Below are positions 55,830 to 64,000 of a stretch of DNA of 64,000 nt, one piece after another. Position 1 is the stretch's first letter. Each line of letters starts with the position of its first letter. This DNA is from Megachile rotundata. Its lineage: Eukaryota > Arthropoda > Insecta > Hymenoptera > Megachilidae. The stretch lies in the NCBI RefSeq assembly GCF_050947335.1, contig NC_134997.1:9858001-9922000 (forward strand), given 5' to 3'. The position numbers were made by a program, and so were the translations under genes. The notes under the pieces were generated by a model. That model saw nothing but the letters and a program-made list of their open reading frames with translations. It ran no database searches and had not been told where the DNA came from.

Positions 55830-57245
55830 AAGATATAATTTATTTAAAAAAAAAAAGTAGAAATAATTTTGTAAAAGCAAATAAATTAAAATAAGAATAA
55901 ATACGGAAATCTTTAATTGCACCTGCTGTTACAGACAGAATGTTTTCATCAGCATCGTTAGTATCAATAATGAGCATCGTTAGCGGAAAAACGACAGTTC
56001 TCCTCCACTTTTAATCGTGACAACAGCTGTATCCGATTGTATATTTTTGTATTGTGTACCCTTTAATGATACGCAAAATATTTGATATCTGTTGCGCGAT
56101 TTAATGTGTGTAATCGTGCTTGCTCACTGTTCCTACTCATCCAAGTGTTTATCATTGGAACACATGACACGTTCTCACGATTTATTGGACAATTCGTTGG
56201 CATATCAAACGTCGTGTAATCGCACGATAATATTCATGCAACTTGTTTCTTAGTTCTTTATTTCATATTTTTCAATTTTTCTCATTTTTAATTCCCAACT
56301 TATAATTAAATGTTACAATTAGTATTTTTAATTAAAAAAACAATTTAATTTGTAAAAAATGGTATAAACGATAGTGCGTTATGAACTAATTAACTTGAAT
56401 AGTCGGAAGTAGATTTGGAAGATTAATTCGTTATGTGGTTTTGAAATATTTGCGCGCGCTATTTGAAAAAATATAAATGGCGCCATCTGACGGGCACGCG
56501 TCGCACTACTCAAATAAAAAGATTGCTTTTTTCTGTAAAACGCCGAATATTTACGTTTTGGTACTCAGAAATTTTTCTGGGATCATAATAAATTGTAATA
56601 AATGATTTTACACTAAATTTTAAGCTCTATATTCGAAAATTCGGAAAACATGTTCCAATTTCCTCTAACACTTACCGACGCATGCTATTTTGTACTGAAA
56701 TTACATCTGCAAGTAAAGTAATACTCTGCAATTCTCTATAACTACCATATCGATTGAACTGATTATACAGAATAGAATAAAATTTCCTTTTTATCTTCTT
56801 TCATTCACCAACAGATAACGCTACTGTAACCTTTTTACAGTAGCACGCGCGTAAATATAAATTTTAAAAAACCTCTTAAAATGAAGCTATAAATACCTTG
56901 CCAATATCTTCTTAGCATATTACTATCCGACAATTATTTGCCATTTTATAGGATTTCATATCCCATGTACTGCAACCTTTTATGCAATAAAATAAAAATT
57001 AGGTTAGAATTGTAATGCCTGTCAATAAAGCAGCGTCCTGTAACAAAATGGTGAACAATAACTCTTTAGAGAGTTCTTAAATACAATGGTATATTGTTTT
57101 TTGTGGTTTTTATGCGTATTTAAGCTTTCGAAAATTAAACTTTTTTGTAATATAATATAACGCATCGTTCGTTTGTTTAATGTGAGGTTGTTTATGTTTG
57201 TTTTAATGTAAACATTCTACTACTTTAGAGTGTTTGTTTTTTATA
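55830..57245. other. Intergenic region upstream of fritz
   Basis: Mostly AT-rich. GGCGCCATCTGACGG at 56481 resembles the motif of the foldback element. GTAGCACGCGCG lies at 56842. The likely fritz promoter is in the last 200 bp, but no TATA box is obvious, as expected for a housekeeping-type gene. Confidence 0.45.
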
Positions 57246-60200
57246 ATGTTTACATTATTGGGTGAAGTAAACTTGTGGACATTCGATGATAATATTAACA
57301 TAAAGAGCACAGATTTTGGTGCATTCCGGTAAGATAAATAAATTTATGTTTGTGATCAATTATATTCTTCATGTAATATTTAAAATTGAATAACTCTGCA
57401 TAATATTATATGAAACATTAATTGTAAATGAATTGGAAACTTTAAAATATTATTGCAGTTACCATGATAAACGTATCGATAGTTTTTATGAAGAAGGAAA
57501 GAGATCTTATTGTCAGAAACGTGGTATGATATATGTACCAACAAATAAGAAAGGAAACAAGTTAAAAGATTGTATTAAATATTTAGAGGTAAATATCAGC
57601 TAAGTTACTGACTTGCAAACATTTATAATCACTTTCCAAATTTATAGGAACAATTAAAAGACAATTCAATTGTATATTGTCAGTGGTACGATGACTGTGT
57701 TATACAATTAATGTTAACTAATGCCTTAATAATACAAATACAAGTTAACATTGCTACTGGTGATATATATAAAATAACTTTTGATAAATACCTGGTAGGA
57801 AAACTTTTGGAGCATATATCAGATGGTAATTATTATATTTCATATGATTTATGTTAATGTGTTTGCTCTATGGCAATATGCTGGGATAATCTATAATTGT
57901 TCATATTTTTAGTGATAATTACTAAAAATTATATATTTTGTACCTACAACGATAATCAAGTAACTCATGTACACTTTACAAGATCAAAACGTCATGTTTT
58001 TGACAAAATCAGTAAACTTGAGCCAAAATTGTCTACTATTGATTTGTTTGGACCCAATGGGCGCAGGCTGGACAAGAAAATACAAACCAATAAGTGCGGT
58101 GACTTGGTAAACATGTTACAATATTATCAACTTATAATAAGTTACAATTTTTACCCAGTTTCTCATTTTTTAATTTTCAAACGTTATAGATACTAATTTG
58201 GTGGAAATCTACTATTAATGAAGTTTATCCTTGGAGTCCAGCAGTGAAAGAACATGACCGTGCAAATATACATCTCTACCGCTTATTAGGGTATATAAAA
58301 TATAGCTTTCTTCATTCTTTAATGAAAGCACATGAATACAGTATATTTTTACTTTCAGAGCAAAATTAGGGTTAATTTGTTATATACGCAGTGAGTTTGA
58401 CCCATTGTGTATAATGTTTGATACTAATAATGATAATATTATTCATTCTGTAGAACAAAAAGTATCAAGGAAGGTAATAGTTGTGTATCATTTATTATTT
58501 TAATTATTCTGATAACATTACTTTTTCAACTGAATACTTCACATCATAAGTATGATATAGGGGGAGGTGACCATAGAGTGGCGTACATATGAAATTTCTC
58601 AGCAAGATAAACTTCAAAGGATAGCAATGGTCTCTGTGCCTTTACCTACACATACAAGTTATATCAAATTTTCACCTACTCAGGAATTGTTGTTACTATG
58701 TTGCATAGATGGTTCTGTTATGATTTATGATCAAACTAGAGGCACTACTACCAATGTGAAAGCAGCTTTTGTAAGTTTTATATGTATATATTTATAGCTA
58801 TACATATAAAACTAAAGAAAATATGTTTATTCATTTTTAAGATTCCAACATTAGCATCATGGCACAGTGATGGAATAATATTTGTTATTGGGAATGACAA
58901 AGGTCAATTTCAACATTTTGACATTTCTTTATCTTGCATTAAAAGTCAGACATTAAGTGAAGAAGCAACACAAACTACCATTCTTGATTTATCATCATAT
59001 TTCAGGTATTATTTTATAATCGTTTATTCCTTAACCCCTTGCTGAAATGTGTTCTAATAAGTGTAACTCACTGGTTATAATTACTATAGAATTCAACCGG
59101 CATTACTACGTGTGGAATGGAATAAAAAAAATGATTTGAATAGTTATGTTGATTTACATAACCGTGGAAATTCGCTATTGCTATTAATTTTTCAACGGTA
59201 TATTACAATCTTCATTTTATAAAGTAAATTAAATATAAGAGGATAATTTGTATTAATATAATATTATTAATAGAGGTCCTATAGGTGTCATAAAAATGTT
59301 GGAAGGAAATTCTTTTACCGGTGATGTATTGGTCAAAAGATATTTATCTTTATCTCAAGTTGAACAAGCAACTTCTTTGTTATTGGCCATGAATTGGGAT
59401 ACACATCCTCGTGTGTGTATGCATGCACTGAATCAAATTTTAAATTACTTATTCAAGTTACCTTTGACAACAGAGCACGAAAGTAAGACTTAATATTATT
59501 TTTTAATTCATTTATATATTTAGTAAAAATAATTTGATCTTCTTTAGATCTTATACAGAATGCATTGGGTAGTTTTCATGTCCCAGTTAAACCAATAAGT
59601 CAAGTTATTGAAGAAGAATATGGAGATGAAATCAGAGATTTAACAAGGCGATTTTTCCACCACTTATTAAGGTATATAATATATACCTTATTTTGTAGGA
59701 GTTATGATGTTACATATAAAGTTAATCTTAAATATTGTAGGTATCACATGTTTGAAAAGGCCTTTAGACTTGCTATAGATTTAAATGATCATGACCTTTT
59801 TATGGATATACATTTTTATGCATTAGTTGTAAATGATACAGCAATGGCCACTGCAGCTAAAGAAAATGCTGAACGTATATTAAGTAGATCAAACAGCTGT
59901 AGTAGCTCACGTAAGAATGAACTAAGATGTTTGCAGTTCAGTTTCATGCAAAATGCTATAAGAGAACATTTTCAGATTCCACATGCTCTAGAGCATCATG
60001 CTCATTGTGTTCTGATTCAACGAGTGATAAAGGAGAGTCTTGTAGTGATGAAAGTGAAAGTTCATCCAAAGAGAATCATATTGACACAAAACACTCTAAA
60101 AATCATAATTATAAAAAGGAATCCATCAGTCAAATTCCGCCCTTACCAGTTCTCCATCCACATTCGCCTAATAAAAACATGTTGCCTACATCATTCACTG

Positions 60201-62041
60201 ATACTTTAACTAGCGAAAAAAATAATTGTACTATGGAATCTACATCTTTCAGTATACACAATAACACTCTTACAACAACTTCCTTTAATCATTCATCACA
60301 TTTCTCACTTTCAAATACATTTTTTACAACAACATCGTTCAATAAATCGCTATATAAAACACATACACAACCAACATCAACAACTACAGCAACATCTAGC
60401 AACAATTCACAATCTTTTAGTAACATCTCTGATGACTTAATGACTACTTCATTTGGAAGTTTATCTTTACACGAACGTAAAATATCATCTAATCGACCTA
60501 CTGAAAATTCTGTAGAGACCAAACAGTTAAATAATGTTCTCCTTGATGAAATGCAATATCCTCTTGATAATGTGTGCAGCAATGCAATGCCGCCAAATTT
60601 GGTAGGGGACAATAGTTTTATGTCAACTCCTTTCAACAATCCAACATATGAACCAGTTACACCAAATGTTTCCTCTGATTTGTTAAGATCTTCATTAGAT
60701 AATATAGATAATAATATTATGTCTACATCTTTTGGTGCAGACATTTCAAATCAATATAACACTTCATTTAACAATTTAATAAGTAGCAAATCTGATTCGA
60801 CTGTTTCTTTGTCTCCTTTGAAAAGTATAAAATCATCTAGTGCGTCAACCGACTTTATATCAAAAACACTTACAGATTCCATTGCCACAAACAAATTGAC
60901 ATCTAATTTTCAAAGTAATCATGGAAATCTTGTATCAACTTCATTTAATTTTCTCGAAAATCAAGTACAAGATTCCTGTAATAGTAATACAGTGAGTTTT
61001 AGTACTGAAGATAACCATGGCACTATCAAATTGCAACAACCTTTTGTGGAAAAAAAACAAGTAGATTTTAATATTCCACCACTGCCATCTTCTATAACAA
61101 ATTCATTTACAAATTACTTTCAAAATCTTCCAAGAAAAAATCTTCCTCTATCTAGAAGTACATCCGGATTAGCAGATATTGATGAATCTGTTCAAAAATT
61201 TTCATCTATAAGATCAAGGAACGTCACATCGCATTTATTGCAAAAACAAAATTCTACATCTAATATTTTACAAGATCAACACAAATACAGTAACATTAAA
61301 CCTTCTAGATACAGACTGAATTACGATTTTGATTACATTTCATTTCATGGAAGTTGTGATAATATCGATATGCATTCCTCCACTAATAATATAGAACTAG
61401 GTAGTTCACAATTCTCTTCTATGTACAGCATACAAAACAGATTTGATAATAGGCATTCAAAATTAGTATCATCACAAAATAGTACAAATGGTAGTATTAA
61501 TAAGCATTTTAAAGTATCTTCTAATGTACCACCACTTCCTATTATATCCACTTCTGCTTCTATACCCTGTTCTCCCTTTTCTACTGTCACAGATACAACA
61601 CTAACAACAAGTGAAAAACCAAAGGTTAAATTTTCAGATACAGTAACACATATATTGGTACCTGGTACTGTAAGTATAATTGCATACAACTTGCACTAAG
61701 GCAGAAAATTGAATGTACACTAAATTCCATAATTAGTAACAAATAATTCTTCCTTCCTATCAGGGTCAATCACATAAACAAAAACGATCTACAATTACTC
61801 AAGTGCACTTAACTGACCCAAAGCGCGAATTACCAGAAAGTCTTCCATTGGGTCTCGAAGATTATCTTAAAGATTTTCAACCTTTATCAAGTAAGTAATA
61901 ATAGATTTATAACTAAACACAATTTTCTAATAATATGTAATATTGTATATTACAGAAGACGAGATTAACGATAAAACAAAAGAATCTCTAAGATCAGAAG
62001 AGGGTTCCAAAATAAAGGTTGTACATTTTGGACTTCTATAA
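57246..62041 (+). CDS. fritz: WD repeat-containing planar cell polarity effector fritz (WDPCP)
   Basis: Fifteen in-phase exons, 1230 residues: 57246-57328, 57459-57588, 57648-57825, 57913-58106, 58190-58290, 58359-58473, 58561-58770, 58842-59005, 59090-59197, 59274-59482, 59548-59671, 59741-59910, 59976-61669, 61764-61890, 61956-62041. Landmarks recalled from human WDPCP align in order: VNLWTF near the start, PWSPAVKEHDRAN (about 208), QRGPIGVI (about 427), AMNWDT (about 460), RRFFHHLLRY..FEKAF (about 530) and DLFMDIHFYAL (about 560). The N-terminal half is the WD/beta-propeller region; residues 596-1160 are one large Ser/Thr/Asn-rich exon, making the protein much longer than the roughly 750-residue human form. 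Role: cytoplasmic effector of planar polarity and of cilium formation through septins and the CPLANE complex. Only the last two exons follow the disordered region. The 65-nt intron 59911-59975 is required; without it the frame shifts. Confidence 0.95.
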
Positions 62042-62142
62042 ACAAAAGTTTTAGATTTTAATAGAAAAAATATATAAAACTATATTTACATATATTTAAA
62101 TCTTTTATAAAGACATGTATTTGCTGTATGTAATTTTGATAC

Positions 62143-62148
62143 AATAAA
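62143..62148 (+). terminator. Candidate poly(A) signal of fritz
   Basis: AATAAA 102 nt after the stop codon, about 125 bp before the convergent mRpL48 stop. Confidence 0.55.
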
Positions 62149-62272
62149 ACTTTTACTAATTATATTATTAAATATATTGTCCACATTTAGTTTGCATAAA
62201 AATTATTTTCAGAATAAATTGTTATTGGATACATTACTATTAAATACCTTCTTTTCTATAGATAATTAAATT

Positions 62273-63090
62273 CTATTGTGCTCTACTTTCCATTATCTCA
62301 TTTAATTGAGATTTCAATTCAAGTAATTCCTTATCTGGAATAATTCTTTTGTTCTGTATCATAGGATCATACTTATCTATACATATAGAAACTCCTTCAG
62401 GTAAAGTTGCTTCTAATATTCTAATAAAAATAGGACAATTCGTGGCTGTAACATCTGAAACTTGTATATCCCTTTCATATATTTTTATATCATATTCACT
62501 GTCAATTACTGTACCTCCTGGTTTAAATCTTTTTACATTAAATTCTCTGTGGGGAAATGGAAACCTACAAAAATATCAATATAAATATTATAACAATATA
62601 CATTATTACATTTCAAATAGAAGAAAATATGGTAATTATTATTTTTAATAGACTATGAAGTGCCACTTTGCACAGTAATTACCCATCTTCAACAGTGATG
62701 TTCAAAACACGTGCAAGTTTATGAATATAAGATTGATAATTTTCAATTACAGGGTACACATATCCCCTAAGTTGTATATTTAAAATTGGATATACTGGTA
62801 TCTCATGTACTTTCTGCAATAATATTTAAATTAATATAATGTTATAACATATAATACATATACAGTATTTAATGAATAAAATAACCTTTAAATATGGAGG
62901 TTCATATATACCATAAAATCTCACTGTTTTATTAAGTAATGGATAACGATAACACGTTATAGCCTAAACACACAGTTTAGATACATTACAAATAAATATA
63001 AATATTTTTTATTTCAAGATACAAGAATAACATAACCACATTATTAAAAAGGGAATACATATTTACCCGCCTAAAAACATTCAATACCAT
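62273..63090 (-). CDS. mRpL48: Mitochondrial ribosomal protein mL48
   Basis: Four in-phase exons on the minus strand: 63090-63067 (MVLNVFRR), 62963-62886, 62813-62683 and 62564-62273; 174 residues. The short basic start is a plausible mitochondrial targeting sequence. VYPILNIQLRGYVYPVIENY, QSYIHKLARVLNITVEDG and the C-terminal ILEATLPEGVSICI follow the recalled order of human MRPL48 (MEHYARYVHTIM, IIQSSLPEGVRLSV), a large-subunit protein of the mitochondrial ribosome with an S10-like fold. It is shorter than the human protein (about 212), mainly at the N-terminus, where a longer first exon cannot be excluded. Converges on fritz with about 230 bp between stops. The donor AAG|GTTATT of exon 2 is non-optimal. 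Confidence 0.92.
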
Positions 63091-63094
63091 TTTG

Positions 63095-64000
63095 TATTGA
63101 ATAAGTGGATATTAGAAATTAATATCTAATTATGTAACCAAAACGAATAGAACTATTATCATTTATAATACAAACATATCTATAAAGTAGACATGTAATT
63201 AAAACCCCGTACAAAAATTGAAATTCGGAGTACCTAACCTTTACTACGGAAACAGGTAATGTAGGGGAAGAGGACCCCACCACTTGCCCTAATGAACCTA
63301 ACAATTATGTCTGATTCATACGGCTCATTTTGGTACCCGACAAACAATAACAATTTACCTGCGTAAATATTTACGTGCTAAAGCTACAATTAATGACTCA
63401 TTTAGCTAGGATGATTCTATTGTCATTAGTCGAACAATTAACAATGTTTTTGTACAGCGTTACCTTCAAGAAAGCAAATGAGTAATAATGTGTTTTCTTC
63501 GATAAAATAGCGATGTGGAATAAATAGTCCTACAATTCGACTTTGAAAAAATTTCATACTAATGAACTTTTAAATACGGAACATAAAACATGTAGGAAAT
63601 TGAAAATTTGAGGATTTGATATTTAACTGAGAAATATAGGAATTTGGACTTTTGGAAATTATATTAATATTATTGAATTGTATAAATATAATATTATTGA
63701 TTTAAACATTCTTGTACTTATTGGTTATCATATAAGATATTATAAGACATATGCATAACAATTACATTTTCAGGAAAATAAATTTCATTACAAACAATAG
63801 AAGCATATCTATTAAAATTACGTATATCCTTTTTCTAGACAAATATAAAAATGATTACATGTAGAATATAAAACTATTACAAAATTAATTTTAAATTACT
63901 ATAACATGAATCATGAATATAATGTAGATCTGTAAAGTAATAATAATAATGCTAATATTAATAATATTATCATCGTAGATCATTTAAAAAGCAAACGAAA
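63095..64000. other. Right-edge intergenic DNA
   Basis: 63095-63440 would contain the mRpL48 promoter; CTAACCT occurs at 63234. A short G-rich stretch of the 8-bp family (GGAATTTGGACTTTTGGAAA) is at 63590-63660. No gene recognised. Confidence 0.5.

Noticed and set aside
59565..60209. Unspliced 214-codon frame crossing fritz exons 11-13
   Set aside because: It reads through introns 59672-59740 and 59911-59975 and loses the conserved frame; the spliced model restores it on both sides.

Overview
This is an AT-rich insect nuclear window, most likely from a hymenopteran such as a bee. The genes are intron-containing with short consensus splice sites. There are TTAGG/CCTAA telomere-type repeats, and the protein-coding content is insect-specific (two CCHamide neuropeptide precursors). 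All gene models below were built by hand from splice sites, phase continuity and recalled family sequences; no search was run.

Layout, left to right. (1) 0.66-1.39 kb, minus: the first two coding exons of a secreted Lys/Glu/Gly/His-rich protein (DUF4779-like) that runs off the left edge. (2) 2.1-13.8 kb, minus: three phase-compatible exons of an unrecognised, possibly secreted, small protein. (3) 17.3-30.5 kb, plus: CCHamide-1, with a TATA promoter, a probable non-coding first exon and five coding exons. (4) 31.2-49.3 kb, minus: CCHamide-2 in three coding exons, tail-to-tail with CCHamide-1; the two stop codons are about 1.2 kb apart. (5) 57.2-62.2 kb, plus: the planar-cell-polarity/ciliary effector fritz (WDPCP) in 15 coding exons. 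(6) 62.3-63.1 kb, minus: mitochondrial ribosomal protein mL48 (mRpL48) in four exons, converging on fritz.

The rest is intron and intergenic DNA unusually full of tandem repeats. Six arrays of one 15-bp CpG-dense minisatellite (core ACGCGT) total about 5 kb. Five lie inside introns of the two CCHamide genes and one lies beside the DUF4779-like gene. A second family of 8/16-bp strand-asymmetric arrays (GGGAATTT/CCCCAAAT type) occupies eight further stretches, C-rich on the plus strand up to about 42.6 kb and G-rich from 44.4 to 54.2 kb. There are also a 1.6-kb foldback palindrome carrying CTCF-like CCGCTAGATGGCGCC cores, three copies of an inverted-repeat element built of about 175-bp tandem units, and many 30-175-bp tandem duplications.

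Functionally, the two CCHamides are amidated cyclic peptides that in insects act on separate G-protein-coupled receptors from gut endocrine cells and neurons. Their tight convergent arrangement and shared architecture (signal exon, disulfide-loop exon, tiny terminal exon) point to an ancient local duplication. fritz and mRpL48 are housekeeping neighbours without obvious functional link to the peptides. Most long open frames in the window are artefacts of 15-bp or 9-bp repeat periods or of stop-free 8/16-bp repeats.
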